Source of the DNA: Deltaproteobacteria bacterium
Lineage (GTDB): Bacteria; Desulfobacterota; Desulfobacteria; Desulfobacterales; Desulfosarcinaceae
Length of the DNA stretch: 64,000 nucleotides
Assembly (NCBI GenBank): GCA_020444075.1
Contig: JAHLLR010000002.1
Location: 116,594-180,593 of the forward strand
Reading direction: 5' to 3'
Below are positions 1 to 7,850 of the stretch, piece by piece. A program made the translations under genes and the position numbers. Each line of letters begins with the position of its first letter. The stretch's first letter is position 1. The notes under the pieces were generated by a model. It was not told the DNA's origin. It saw only the letters and a program-made list of their open reading frames with translations, and did not search any database.

Positions 1-231
1 GCGTTCAATGTGGGGGTCAACGAACTGCCTCTGTCGCTGATCATCTCCTGGTATGAGCAAAAAGCAGTGTGCGTGCTGCTGGCCTTGCTCTTCCTGGGCA
101 TCAAAGGCATTCGCCTCGGTCCGACCCTGCCGGCGTTCATTACGCCCAATGTGCTGGACACCCTGGTGAAGAATTTCGACATCAAGCCCATCGGCACGGC
201 CGACGAGGACCTGAAGGCGATCCTGGGATAA
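1..231 (+). CDS. hcp: Hybrid cluster protein (hydroxylamine reductase), C-terminal end only
   Basis: The window opens inside this gene; only the last 76 codons are present, ending with TAA at 229-231. The tail (for example [17 protein letters not shown], then [15 protein letters not shown] and a final [10 protein letters not shown]) matches the well-conserved C-terminus of Hcp, an iron-sulfur enzyme with a hybrid 4Fe-2S-2O cluster that reduces hydroxylamine or nitric oxide in anaerobes. The cluster cysteines lie mostly upstream and cannot be checked here. It converges on ssb, with a hairpin terminator between them. Confidence 0.9.
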   Translation, partial: AFNVGVNELPLSLIISWYEQKAVCVLLALLFLGIKGIRLGPTLPAFITPNVLDTLVKNFDIKPIGTADEDLKAILG

Positions 232-256
232 CCGATTCGGTTGGGGTTGGCCAAAA

Positions 257-298
257 AAAGGGGCTGCCTGCGACGCCTGCGGCTGCCCCTTTAACTTT
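257..298. terminator. Bidirectional terminator between hcp and ssb
   Basis: AAAGGGGC (257-264) pairs with GCCCCTTT (285-292), with further pairing inside, followed by a T-rich run on the + strand and preceded by an A run that gives a T tract on the - strand. It sits between two convergent genes and can serve both. Confidence 0.75.
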
Positions 299-321
299 TA
301 TGCCAGCGGTCAACAGTAAGC

Positions 322-789
322 TTAGAACGGGATATCATCCTCCTTGTCATTCTGGTAGGACTGCTGGGGGTACCCCTGATCCTGCGGATAGCCGCCACCG
401 CCACCGCCGCCTGCTGCCGGCCGGGGACCACCACCTCCGCCCTCGCGGGTGCCGAGCATCTGCATGATGCCCCGCTGGTCGACCACGATTTCCGTGGTAT
501 AGCGGTCCTGCCCGTCCTGCCCCTGCCATTTGCGGGTCTGTAGTTTCCCTTCGATGTAGACCTGCCGACCCTTGGACAGATATTCCCCGCAGATTTCGGC
601 CAGCTTGCCGAACACGACCACGCGGTGCCATTCAGTTTTTTCGCGTTTCTCTCCGCTGTTTTTATCTTTCCAGGATTCTGACGTTGCAATGGAAAAATTG
701 GCTATCGGTTTCCCGTCAGCGGTGTACCTGATTTCAGGATCCTGCCCCAGATTTCCCACCAAAATGACTTTATTAATACCACCCGCCAT
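322..789 (-). CDS. ssb: Single-stranded DNA-binding protein
   Basis: A 155-residue SSB. Residues 1 to about 110 form the OB fold ([19 protein letters not shown] at the N-terminus, then the WHRVV and EGKLQTRKW segments typical of bacterial SSB). A glycine/proline-rich linker follows, and the protein ends in the acidic tip DDIPF that recruits replication and repair partners. Start is the ATG at 787-789 with GAAAGGAAGG upstream. It is unlinked to rpsF or rpsR, which often accompany ssb, so it may be a monocistronic copy. Confidence 0.97.
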   Translation of the reverse strand: MAGGINKVILVGNLGQDPEIRYTADGKPIANFSIATSESWKDKNSGEKREKTEWHRVVVFGKLAEICGEYLSKGRQVYIEGKLQTRKWQGQDGQDRYTTEIVVDQRGIMQMLGTREGGGGGPRPAAGGGGGGGYPQDQGYPQQSYQNDKEDDIPF

Positions 790-860
790 AAGTTACCTTC
801 CTTTCATTCATGGGCGTCCGATCGCAGCCCGTTGGTTCTGACCAGATTTTATGGGTTTTA

Positions 861-1970
861 TTATCGATTTTTTGTCAGCCACGCAACCACCCTTCCGGCT
901 ATCGGCTTTTTGGCCCGGATGGCCGCGTGGGGGCACACCTCCAGGCAGCAGTAGCAGCGGATGCACGTGTCGGTGTTAAAGCTAATTCCCCGGTCCGTGT
1001 AGGAGATGGCCTTGGCCGGGCAATACTTCCAGCACTCGCCGCACAGCTTGCAGGCCTTGTTGTCCGCGACCGGCTGCTGAATAACGAACCTGCGCATGAA
1101 CCGGCCCATGTAGTCCGGCCCCATGGTCAGCGAGCCCAGTTCCGGAAATTGAAAGTCATCCAGGATCTTCAGGTCGCCGTTGATATGAACCCTGCCGTCA
1201 TACACCCCCATTTCCCTGGCATTGCGGTGGGTTTCAAGGGTATCGGGATCCAGTCCCACCTGAAGGCAGGCCACATGATCCACGGCGTGGGCATTTTTAC
1301 CTCCCATCAGCAGTCCCAATTCCCTGGGGGTCCCGCTTCTTCCCGGCCCCTGACCTTCCATGGCCAGGATGCCGTCCAGGATGGTATAGGCCGGGCCGAC
1401 AGCCTGGAAAATGCTGACGATCAGGCGTCCGAACATCTGCCGATCGACGCCCGTGCGCATGTGCCATTCGGGTTTTTTCAGGCCCACGATGCTGCCGAAG
1501 AGATTTTTAACCCCCAGGGTCAGCATCATCTGGGTATGGGTCTTGAGCTTGGCCAGGTTGATCACCACATCGGCTTCCATGGCATCTTTGGCTATGTCGA
1601 TGCTGCCGAAAGGTTCACCCACGTCCACCGCAATGGTTTCTTCAAAGGGTTTGACCGTCACGTCGAGGCCTTTGAGAATTTCTTCGTACCCACCTTTTTT
1701 CCACAGCTTCGAAAAGCTACCCATGGCCGGGCTGTCCGATATCTGGACCCGGGCCCCGTTGGCCAAGGCGAACTCGGCGGCCGCCTTGAGAAGCAGCGGG
1801 TGGGTGGTCAGCGCCTTTTCGGGTGCTGCCGGGGCGAGAAAATTGGGTTTGATCAGCACCCGGTCTCCCGTGTCGATGGTCGGCCCCTCGTTGGATTCCA
1901 GCATCTCGAAAACGATGGGCCGAAGCACCTCTTCGTTGTAGGCTGCTTTTCGAATCATGACAGTGGACAT
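861..1970 (-). CDS. DUF362 domain protein with two C-terminal 4Fe-4S clusters
   Basis: About 369 residues. The first 300 are a DUF362 domain (starting MSTVMIRKAAYNEEVLRP, with VLIKPNFL and the INLAKLKTH segment typical of the family). The C-terminus has two ferredoxin motifs, CKLCGECWKYCP and CIRCYCCLEVCP, each able to hold a 4Fe-4S cluster. The function of the family is not established; a redox or metal-related role is inferred from the clusters. An open frame extends upstream to 2264, but that part overlaps the opposite-strand methyltransferase and does not look like the family, so I start at the ATG at 1968-1970; no strong ribosome site is visible there. Confidence 0.85.
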   Translation of the reverse strand: MSTVMIRKAAYNEEVLRPIVFEMLESNEGPTIDTGDRVLIKPNFLAPAAPEKALTTHPLLLKAAAEFALANGARVQISDSPAMGSFSKLWKKGGYEEILKGLDVTVKPFEETIAVDVGEPFGSIDIAKDAMEADVVINLAKLKTHTQMMLTLGVKNLFGSIVGLKKPEWHMRTGVDRQMFGRLIVSIFQAVGPAYTILDGILAMEGQGPGRSGTPRELGLLMGGKNAHAVDHVACLQVGLDPDTLETHRNAREMGVYDGRVHINGDLKILDDFQFPELGSLTMGPDYMGRFMRRFVIQQPVADNKACKLCGECWKYCPAKAISYTDRGISFNTDTCIRCYCCLEVCPHAAIRAKKPIAGRVVAWLTKNR

Positions 1971-2155
1971 GGCAGCGGGTGCTTTCTGAAGCTTACCCTT
2001 GAAAAGGCCGGCAGCTTTCAGTGCCGCGGCGTCAAGGGTGAACAACGGTGATTGAACATCTGTAATCGAACTGATAGGATGACGCTCGTCAGGCAACTTA
2101 ATATTGATGCAGCGGTTAATCAAGTCCTTTCCCCGTCCAGTGACTGTCCAAAGCG

Positions 2156-3367
2156 ATGACTGATTCGATCTCCGCAAATGCGAAAAACGATCATGCCGGT
2201 GACAGCGCCTTTGACAAGCGTGTCCGCCGTCACGTTGCCGGTCGTGTTCGCGCTTACCATGCAATCACCTCCCCGGGTTTCGAGAATCTCTGTCATCAGG
2301 AATTGATGGCCCTGGGCATTGATACTCCAGCGATGTCCGGGCACGCCGGAGGCGTGACGTTTACCGGTCGGCTGGTGGACTGCCTGCGGGCCAACCTCCA
2401 TCTTCGCACGGCCACGCGCATTCTCCTGCGTATCGATTCATTTGCCGCTACGAACGCGCGCCAGCTGGAAAAAAAATCATCCGAAATTCCCTGGGAACTG
2501 TTTCTTCCATCCGGGCGCATGCCGGATTTCCGGGTGAGCAGCCGGCGATCAAGGCTCTATCACACCAAAGCCATCGCAGAAGGCTTGCAAGGCGGCATCG
2601 CCGCACGGTCGAGCGGCTCTTCCGATTCCGCATCCTCGTCGATTCCCCAGACCCTGTTCGTGCGTGCGGTGGAAGATCGGTTTACCCTTTCCCTGGACAG
2701 CAGTGGGGATCCGCTTTACAAGCGGGGGCTGAAGGCGGGTCCGGCCCGGGCGCCCATTCGTGAAACCCTGGCGGCGGCCCTGCTCATGACCGCCGGGTAC
2801 GATCCCCGACGGCCCCTGGTGGACCCCTTGTGCGGATCCGGCACCTTTTCCCTGGAAGCGGCCATGATGGCCAAACAGATGGCACCGGGCGTGAAGCGGA
2901 CATTTGCCTTCATGGGCTGGCCGGCCTTTCGTGAAAGCCAGTGGAGGTTTGTAAAGCGGGAGGCCGAATCAAAAGTGCAGGATTTGGCGCAGCCCCTGAT
3001 CTTCGCGTCGGACATCGACGCAGGTGCCTGCGAAAGGCTGACCGGCATGATTGCCGGCAACGGGTTGTCAGATGCCGTCGTGGTAGGGCAAAAGGATTTT
3101 TTTCAATGTGAGGCCGCTCAGTATGGCGGCGGGCCGGGGCTGGTGGCGATCAATCCGCCCTATGGTGTCCGCATCGGTTCTGCCAGACAGGCGGACGATC
3201 TGTTCAAGAATATCTGCCGGCACCTGACAACGTGTTTCAAAGGATGGACGGTCGCCCTGATCGCTCACCGGCCGGCGCTTACCCAAGGGCTGCCTTTTCC
3301 GGCCAGACGCGTGGCGCTGCTGCATGGAGGACTGAAGCTGACGCTGATCCTTGGAACCATCAAGTAG
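2156..3367 (+). CDS. rlmL: RlmL/YpsC-type 23S rRNA guanine-N2 methyltransferase
   Basis: A 403-residue class I SAM-dependent RNA methyltransferase. The N-terminal half matches the THUMP-containing region (SPGFENLCHQEL near residue 39, then LHLRTATRILLRI). The C-terminal half has the SAM site (DPLCGSGTFSLEAAMMA) and the catalytic motif NPPYG at residues 333-337, typical of exocyclic-amine methylation of guanine. This family methylates G2445 (RlmL) in 23S rRNA; the fused RlmK domain of E. coli is missing, which is usual outside gammaproteobacteria. An insert of low-complexity serines around residues 155-165 is unusual. Divergent from the DUF362 gene. Confidence 0.85.
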   Translation: MTDSISANAKNDHAGDSAFDKRVRRHVAGRVRAYHAITSPGFENLCHQELMALGIDTPAMSGHAGGVTFTGRLVDCLRANLHLRTATRILLRIDSFAATNARQLEKKSSEIPWELFLPSGRMPDFRVSSRRSRLYHTKAIAEGLQGGIAARSSGSSDSASSSIPQTLFVRAVEDRFTLSLDSSGDPLYKRGLKAGPARAPIRETLAAALLMTAGYDPRRPLVDPLCGSGTFSLEAAMMAKQMAPGVKRTFAFMGWPAFRESQWRFVKREAESKVQDLAQPLIFASDIDAGACERLTGMIAGNGLSDAVVVGQKDFFQCEAAQYGGGPGLVAINPPYGVRIGSARQADDLFKNICRHLTTCFKGWTVALIAHRPALTQGLPFPARRVALLHGGLKLTLILGTIK

Positions 3368-3371
3368 GAGT

Positions 3372-3396
3372 CGGTTCTCTCTTATGGGTTGAACCG
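3372..3396. terminator. Possible weak terminator between convergent genes
   Basis: CGGTTC (3372-3377) and GAACCG (3391-3396) form a 6-bp stem in the short gap between two convergent genes. There is no clear T tract, so termination is only suggested by position. Confidence 0.3.
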
Positions 3397-3876
3397 CTAT
3401 TCAGAAATATCGGCCACTTCGGCATGGGTCACCTCGAGCAGTTCCGAGGATGACAGCCGCATCATGGCATCGACGCTCCCCCCGCCTCCGTATACGGTTT
3501 CGATTCCAGCGGTGGCGGCGTCCACCAGGGTGCGCAGATTATTCCGGTGGCCGAACGGCGGCATACTGCCGACCACATATCCGGAAACCTCCAGGGCCTG
3601 CTCGGCACGGGCAAATTTTACCTGTTTGCGATTCATGCCCAGATATGCGGCCAGTTTCTTGCGGTCCACCCGGGCCAGGCCGTTGTTGATCACCAGGATC
3701 GGCTGGTCCCCGGCCATGAACACCAGGGATTTAATGACCCTGTCGGTGTCCACACCCAGGGCCGTGGCTGCATCTTCCACCGTGGCGGTGTGGGCATCCA
3801 TGGGCAGGATGACGGCTGCCAGGCGGTGGGTGTCGATGAAGGACTGCAGGTTTTGGCTGTTCAGCGGTGTCGTCAT
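3397..3876 (-). CDS. YbaK/EbsC-family aminoacyl-tRNA deacylase
   Basis: About 159 residues spanning a single YbaK/ProX domain, the editing fold that hydrolyses mischarged Cys- or Ala-tRNA in trans. Visible family features are DTDRVIKSLVF, the lysine-containing RKKLAAYLG and the glycine-rich loop VVGSMPPFGHRN. The frame can be read from a TTG at 3885 that overlaps the previous stop, but the ATG at 3876, just after the upstream gene stops, is the likelier start. It is probably translated together with the DUF2284 gene. The exact tRNA substrate cannot be told from sequence. Confidence 0.85.
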   Translation of the reverse strand: MTTPLNSQNLQSFIDTHRLAAVILPMDAHTATVEDAATALGVDTDRVIKSLVFMAGDQPILVINNGLARVDRKKLAAYLGMNRKQVKFARAEQALEVSGYVVGSMPPFGHRNNLRTLVDAATAGIETVYGGGGSVDAMMRLSSSELLEVTHAEVADISE

Positions 3877-3881
3877 TGGTA

Positions 3882-4433
3882 TCAATGCACCATGAGAAAG
3901 GCATAGCGATCCATCTTCTGGTCGTAGGCGGTACGCACGGCGATGGGAAAGTCGAACTGGCGCACGGTGCTATATACGTCCACGGCCATGGCCTCCGGGG
4001 CCGGCCGGGCCATGCGCGGCGTGTTGCAGGTGCGCCGGTCGCCGCTGCATTCCTTGCAGAAGCAGCACGAGTCCATGAACAGAAGAAAGGCCCGTTCGCA
4101 GCCGGCCAGAAAGATTTCGCGCTCCAATTTGATCAGGCGGGCGTTTATTTTGGCGGACCAGGCGTGACGGTCCTCGGGTTTGTCCATCCTGCCTTCGAAG
4201 TGGAGGATCACGGCCTGGGTGTACTCATTGAAAAACCGTTCGCATTCGGCCACGGACGGGGTGTTGGGCGGGCAGGCGCCGCCGCGGCCGTATTCCCCGC
4301 AGCCGAACATGCACTTCATGCGCACCCACTGGGCCACCACGATCTGCTTCGGATCGACCCATTTGTAATCGGTGTACCCCTGGGTGTGGAAGATGTTGTC
4401 GAGCGTTGCCTTTTTCTCCGCGTCAAAACTCAT
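3882..4433 (-). CDS. DUF2284 putative metal-binding protein
   Basis: 183 residues, one DUF2284 domain. The cysteines group as MKCMFGCGEYGRGGACPP (about residues 39-56) and as DSCCFCKECSGDRRTC in the C-terminal half; the pattern suggests iron-sulfur or zinc binding, but no activity is established for the family. It is the first gene of a two-gene unit with the YbaK protein. Start ATG at 4431-4433. Confidence 0.8.
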   Translation of the reverse strand: MSFDAEKKATLDNIFHTQGYTDYKWVDPKQIVVAQWVRMKCMFGCGEYGRGGACPPNTPSVAECERFFNEYTQAVILHFEGRMDKPEDRHAWSAKINARLIKLEREIFLAGCERAFLLFMDSCCFCKECSGDRRTCNTPRMARPAPEAMAVDVYSTVRQFDFPIAVRTAYDQKMDRYAFLMVH

Positions 4434-4485
4434 GATGGAAGATCCTCAGCGTCGGGGATGTGGCCCCTTTATTATTTATGGCTGG

Positions 4486-4686
4486 TCAGTCCGGCGGCCA
4501 TGTGCGATTCAGGTGCTTGAGCATGTTGCGTACGGTATACCCGTGCATGGCCAGAAAGATCGTCAACTCCTCGAGATCGTATTCATCGATCTCGATTTCG
4601 CTGGTTTCGATCAGGTCAGCCAGGTCCGCGGCGGCATCGAGTACACGGTCCCATGCGTCGGCTTCTTTTTTGGATATGGCGGCCAT
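4486..4686 (-). CDS. Short YebG-like protein, second copy of a tandem pair
   Basis: 66 residues that align with the middle of the YebG gene just upstream: SKKEADAWDRVLDAAADLADLI here against RKEAEAYDKMLDAAETLAAYI there, then a similar LEELTIFLAMHG segment. It lacks the N-terminal strand of YebG and its lysine-rich tail. It starts at 4686, 8 bp after the stop of the full-length gene, so the two are almost certainly cotranscribed. It is intact, not a frameshifted remnant, and rich in acidic residues. Function unknown; a partner or modulator of YebG is a guess. Confidence 0.75.
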   Translation of the reverse strand: MAAISKKEADAWDRVLDAAADLADLIETSEIEIDEYDLEELTIFLAMHGYTVRNMLKHLNRTWPPD

Positions 4687-4694
4687 GGGAAGGT

Positions 4695-5042
4695 TTATTT
4701 ACCTTTGGGTGCCGCCTTGGCCGCGGGGGTTTTCTTTTTTGCCGTCCCTGCCGGGGCTTCGTCCTTCTTCTCTTCACCCGTTGCAGGTGCCGGCGACACA
4801 TGGGGTTTCAGGCCTTTGAGGATCCGGGTGACTTCGGGTCCGTTTTTGGCAAGAAAGACCGAAATGTCATCGATGGCCTTGCCGTCCAGTCCGATCTCCA
4901 GTCCGGCCTCTTTGATGTAAGCGGCCAGGGTTTCGGCTGCATCGAGCATCTTGTCGTAGGCCTCGGCCTCTTTCCTGACCAGGAACTCCCTGTCCAGTTC
5001 CACACCATTTCGAACCACCACAAACTTGGTAATAACGGCCAT
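4695..5042 (-). CDS. yebG: YebG family protein
   Basis: 115 residues. The first 80 resemble E. coli YebG, a small SOS-induced protein of unknown mechanism (MAVITKFVVVRNGVELDREF, then KEAEAYDKMLDAAE). The last 35 are a low-complexity Ala/Lys/Pro tail (KKKTPAAKAAPKGK), likely disordered and possibly nucleic-acid binding. ATG at 5040-5042 follows AAAGGAG. I did not find a convincing LexA box upstream, so SOS control is not supported here. Followed directly by a shorter paralogue. Confidence 0.85.
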   Translation of the reverse strand: MAVITKFVVVRNGVELDREFLVRKEAEAYDKMLDAAETLAAYIKEAGLEIGLDGKAIDDISVFLAKNGPEVTRILKGLKPHVSPAPATGEEKKDEAPAGTAKKKTPAAKAAPKGK

Positions 5043-5078
5043 AATGAACGCTCCTTTGGTTTGCCGATTGCTCCGGAG

Positions 5079-5432
5079 TTATGGTTTTGAATAGTACCCT
5101 TCGGGCCAACTGCGGCCGAAGCCCCAGCGCCAGGGCGTAGGCAGCCACCCGTGACCGCCGATGCGAACACCCCAGTAAACCACATGAGAAAGCACAGGTC
5201 GGCCTTTTGCCGCGATGCATTGTTGCAGGGCAGCGTCGGCGGCCCTGCGCTGATCGGGGGTGCCCCCCCACCAGTAAACCCGGTCGTGTTCCACGCAGCA
5301 GTCGCCATAGTCCAGGTCGGGAAAACAGGAGCACCCGTCACTGTGAAATGGCTTTTCGGGGAGGTGCTGCGGGCCGGGTGGATGACTGCATCCGCCGATA
5401 AGGATCGCAAATAGAATCAGAAGCCATTTCAT
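5079..5432 (-). CDS. Lipoprotein with phospholipase A2-like CC-x2-HD motif
   Basis: 117 residues. MKWLLILFAILIGGC is a lipoprotein signal with the lipobox cysteine at residue 15, so the protein is membrane anchored. The mature part has DGCSCFP, then DYGDCCVEHDRVYWW, which resembles the calcium-loop and catalytic CCxxHDxxY core of secreted phospholipase A2, followed by ALQQCIAAKG and a Trp/Gly-rich C-terminus. The typical PLA2 second Asp is not evident to me, so enzymatic activity is uncertain. Start at 5432 is chosen because it gives a perfect signal peptide; the frame extends further upstream without meaning. Lies 36 bp ahead of yebG. Confidence 0.7.
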   Translation of the reverse strand: MKWLLILFAILIGGCSHPPGPQHLPEKPFHSDGCSCFPDLDYGDCCVEHDRVYWWGGTPDQRRAADAALQQCIAAKGRPVLSHVVYWGVRIGGHGWLPTPWRWGFGRSWPEGYYSKP

Positions 5433-5511
5433 GTGCACTCCAGGAATTGACGGGCGATGCGGGTCTACCCCTATCAGCGAATGACTGCTTGCCACATCGG
5501 ACGGGGAGTAG

Positions 5512-6234
5512 TTACTTCCGGCGCTGGAGATACCAGCGCTGAAGGTCATAGATAACCTGGGTGAGCTTATTCTGCTCTTCCTTTTCTATGTCCTCGAATT
5601 CGAAGGCGTAGCGGTAAAATCCGCGGTCCTGATCGTGTTCGATCCGCTTGACTTCGGCCTTTTTTACGTAAATGGTATTGCCCGGCCGATCATAATCGCC
5701 TGGAAATACCAGGCTGACATCATAGACCTGCTGGTCCATTTTCAATACCGGTCCGCGCATGAACTTGAAATTGTGTTTGGTCAGGACTCCGTAAACGCCG
5801 CCGAGGCTGACATTGATCAGGTCGATGACCCCCTGGATTTTTTTCAATTTGAAATGCATCTGGGTCCCGGTCAAGGTATTTACCCGGAAATTCCGTCGAC
5901 GCTGCAGCCGCTCCACGTGCTCGGGAAAGGGTATTTTCAGACCCTGCTCGCAAAATCTGCCGCCCCGCGTGCTGAAGATGTACTCCAGACGATCCGGTCC
6001 GTTGAAGTTGAACCGCAGATGCCATAAATCCTTGACGGCGGCGGCCTCCTCGAAATCCTCCGGGGGGTCGACCAGCAAGTGGCTGCCGTCTGCATCCTTC
6101 ATGATGCCGGTGATGCAGGTGAGCCGATCGAAACCGGCTCCGACCACATTCATGGAAATGATTATTTTATTTGCAACCAGTGTGTTGAACAATTCGTTGA
6201 GTTTTTCACCCTGGACTTTTCCCGCATCTCCCAT
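5512..6234 (-). CDS. PilZ domain c-di-GMP-binding protein, YcgR-like
   Basis: About 240 residues. Residues 10-105 fit the YcgR-type N-terminal regulatory domain; the C-terminal PilZ domain begins at about residue 110. The two nucleotide-binding elements are visible: the arginine motif RRRNFR (112-117) and NVSLGG (141-146), the N-x-S-x-x-G variant of D/NxSxxG. The family couples cyclic-di-GMP to flagellar braking or other surface behaviour; no flagellar gene is nearby, so the target is unknown. ATG at 6232-6234 is preferred over a TTG six bases upstream because AAGGG is better spaced. Confidence 0.85.
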   Translation of the reverse strand: MGDAGKVQGEKLNELFNTLVANKIIISMNVVGAGFDRLTCITGIMKDADGSHLLVDPPEDFEEAAAVKDLWHLRFNFNGPDRLEYIFSTRGGRFCEQGLKIPFPEHVERLQRRRNFRVNTLTGTQMHFKLKKIQGVIDLINVSLGGVYGVLTKHNFKFMRGPVLKMDQQVYDVSLVFPGDYDRPGNTIYVKKAEVKRIEHDQDRGFYRYAFEFEDIEKEEQNKLTQVIYDLQRWYLQRRK

Positions 6235-6389
6235 AAGCAAAGACCCTTAGTGTGCCTGCCGGTCGCTTTCGGCTTAATCCGTGAACCTTTTTTCTTTTTT
6301 CGGCCATCGTCGCCGAATCTTTAACACAGACACGGGTGCATGGAGCAATGGTTTTTTTCGGTCGGTGTCAACAGGCCATTGAACCCTGT

Positions 6390-6632
6390 TCATTTATCAT
6401 CGGCCGCTTCGTCCAGCTGTTGATATTTTTCCGTCTGCTGCGTCTGTATCTCACCGAGATCCTCTTTCATTTTTTTGTACCGGTCCACGTTCTTTTTCCC
6501 GGCCATTTCTTCCACCGTATCATCCACCTTGTCCCGGGTGTCCGTTCCTTCGCACCCGCCGGCACCCAATGAAACGCAGAGAAGGAACCCAAGCATCACG
6601 GTTTTTAATGTCCGGCCAAATGCTTCATTCAT
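6390..6632 (-). CDS. Small lipoprotein with a helical, charged tail
   Basis: 80 residues. An N-terminal signal (residues 1-26) ends in the lipobox LGAGGC with the modified cysteine at residue 27. The mature part is short, highly charged and predicted by eye to be helical or coiled-coil (DKVDDTVEEMAGKKNVDRYK and the QTQQTEKYQQLDEA stretch). No known domain. It is 9 bp downstream of the yceH homologue and so shares its transcript. Confidence 0.7.
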   Translation of the reverse strand: MNEAFGRTLKTVMLGFLLCVSLGAGGCEGTDTRDKVDDTVEEMAGKKNVDRYKKMKEDLGEIQTQQTEKYQQLDEAADDK

Positions 6633-6641
6633 GGTGTCTCC

Positions 6642-7283
6642 TTATTCAAACTGGTTGCGAAATGATTTAAAAGCAGCTCTGAGATCCGCCAATTCATCTT
6701 TCAGAGACTGTATTTCTGCTTCCAGTCGCGCCAGCCGATCGGTTTCATCGGGCAGAATGACCGGGTCGGCTGTTCCAGCGTTTTCGGTGCCGTCATCGGG
6801 TTCACCGGAAAGCAGATGCATGTACCGGCACTCCTTGTGGCCGGGCAGTCGCGCCAAACGGCGAACCAGGCTCCATTCGCACAACCGGTCCAGCGTTTCC
6901 TGCACTGCTTCCAGGCTGTCGAAGGCATGCAGGCGGTCGGTGCGGCTGCGGATGGCGCCCGGCGTCTGGGGACCGCGAAGCAACAGTACGCAGAGCACAG
7001 CGGCTTCGGACGCCACCATATTGTGCTGCCGGGTGAAGATCTCCTCGTATTTGGGTACCCGGCCGACCGTACTCCGGTTAACCAGGCCGTTTTTTTCCAG
7101 GCCGTCCACCGCATCCGCTACGGTCTGTTCGTCCCAGTCCACCACCGGATCCCGGTTGGACTTCTGGTTGCAGGCATTGATCAGGGCGTTGAGGGACAAC
7201 GGGCAATATTCAGGCGTTGCCATGGCTTTTTCCATGAGGCAGCCCAGCACTCTGGCCTCTTGGCCATTTATCATTATATCCAT
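6642..7283 (-). CDS. YceH family protein (DUF480)
   Basis: 213 residues. Two winged-helix-like halves carry family signatures: EARVLGCLMEKAMATPEYCPLS at the N-terminus, NQKSNRDPVVDW, then LLLRGPQTPGAIRSRT in the second half. The C-terminus (about 165-213) is a heptad-patterned coiled coil (TDRLARLEAEIQSLKDELA). YceH proteins are widespread but their role is not established; the fold suggests DNA binding. The ATG at 7281-7283 has GGAGG eight bases upstream, so I reject the slightly longer frame to 7307. Confidence 0.85.
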   Translation of the reverse strand: MDIMINGQEARVLGCLMEKAMATPEYCPLSLNALINACNQKSNRDPVVDWDEQTVADAVDGLEKNGLVNRSTVGRVPKYEEIFTRQHNMVASEAAVLCVLLLRGPQTPGAIRSRTDRLHAFDSLEAVQETLDRLCEWSLVRRLARLPGHKECRYMHLLSGEPDDGTENAGTADPVILPDETDRLARLEAEIQSLKDELADLRAAFKSFRNQFE

Positions 7284-7353
7284 CGTGGTTCCCTCCATGT
7301 CTGGCATGGGTTTGCGGCCTTTCGCAACACGTTTTTGCCGGAAGGGTTTTGCT

Positions 7354-7515
7354 CTATTTTGTCTGTTCCATCATGTCGTTTGTCTTTTGGAGCATCTCTG
7401 TCTTGCCGGACAGGTAATCGGGAATTTCCAGGAACGGGATATCCACAATCTGGAAAAATTCCAGAATGAGGGCCGCGATGATGATGACCAGGGCATAAAT
7501 GATAAATTTTCCCAT
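7354..7515 (-). CDS. 53-residue single-pass membrane protein
   Basis: One hydrophobic helix (FIIYALVIIIAALILEFFQI) near the N-terminus followed by a short polar tail. The start ATG at 7513-7515 has a strong AAAGGAGA site seven bases upstream, which decides the start against an open frame running up to 7677. No family recognised. It precedes yceH by 70 bp on the same strand and may be cotranscribed. Confidence 0.65.
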   Translation of the reverse strand: MGKFIIYALVIIIAALILEFFQIVDIPFLEIPDYLSGKTEMLQKTNDMMEQTK

Positions 7516-7850
7516 GCGGGTCTCCTTTCGGGTCCGGATCGAAAACGGTTGATGATCACTCACAGGGACGGCATTGTGCCGCAATTGCGCGAGAAAGGAT
7601 AATATCGTTTCTCTGATCAAAAGGCCAGCACGACGCGGTTTCTTTTTTATCCCCGGATTTTTATGCCTCTGCGGCACAGGCTCGCGCCGGTAACCGGCGG
7701 ATAAACAGCTGCGGGGGATACCTATGTGAACTCCCGGTTGATCAATTTATAATTTTTCCGAGGATCTGCGCGTTAATATTTTTTATTGACTTTTATTGAC
7801 TTTTTATGATTGTTTTCAGCAACCAGCTGCTGTTCAATCGGACTCCATCC
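7516..7850. other. Divergent intergenic region ahead of the deoR gene
   Basis: 335 bp between the small membrane protein (-) and the DeoR regulator (+). It becomes AT-rich towards deoR and holds a tandem 10-bp repeat (separate entry). No other gene is supported. Confidence 0.5.
7781..7805 (+). repeat. Tandem TTTTATTGAC repeat upstream of deoR
   Basis: TTTTATTGAC occurs at 7781-7790 and 7791-7800, with a partial third TTTTT. Ten-base phasing puts equivalent bases on one face of the helix. It lies 46 bp upstream of the preferred deoR start and could be an operator or part of the promoter; the second TTGAC could also act as a -35 element. Confidence 0.4.

Noticed and set aside
810..2051. 413-residue open frame on the + strand
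   Set aside because: Lies opposite the DUF362 gene, whose protein has clear family motifs; the + frame has no family resemblance and is a shadow of GC-rich codon use.
5043..5078. LexA/SOS box ahead of yebG
   Set aside because: Expected from E. coli YebG, but no CTGT-N8-ACAG-type or similar palindrome is visible in the short gap.
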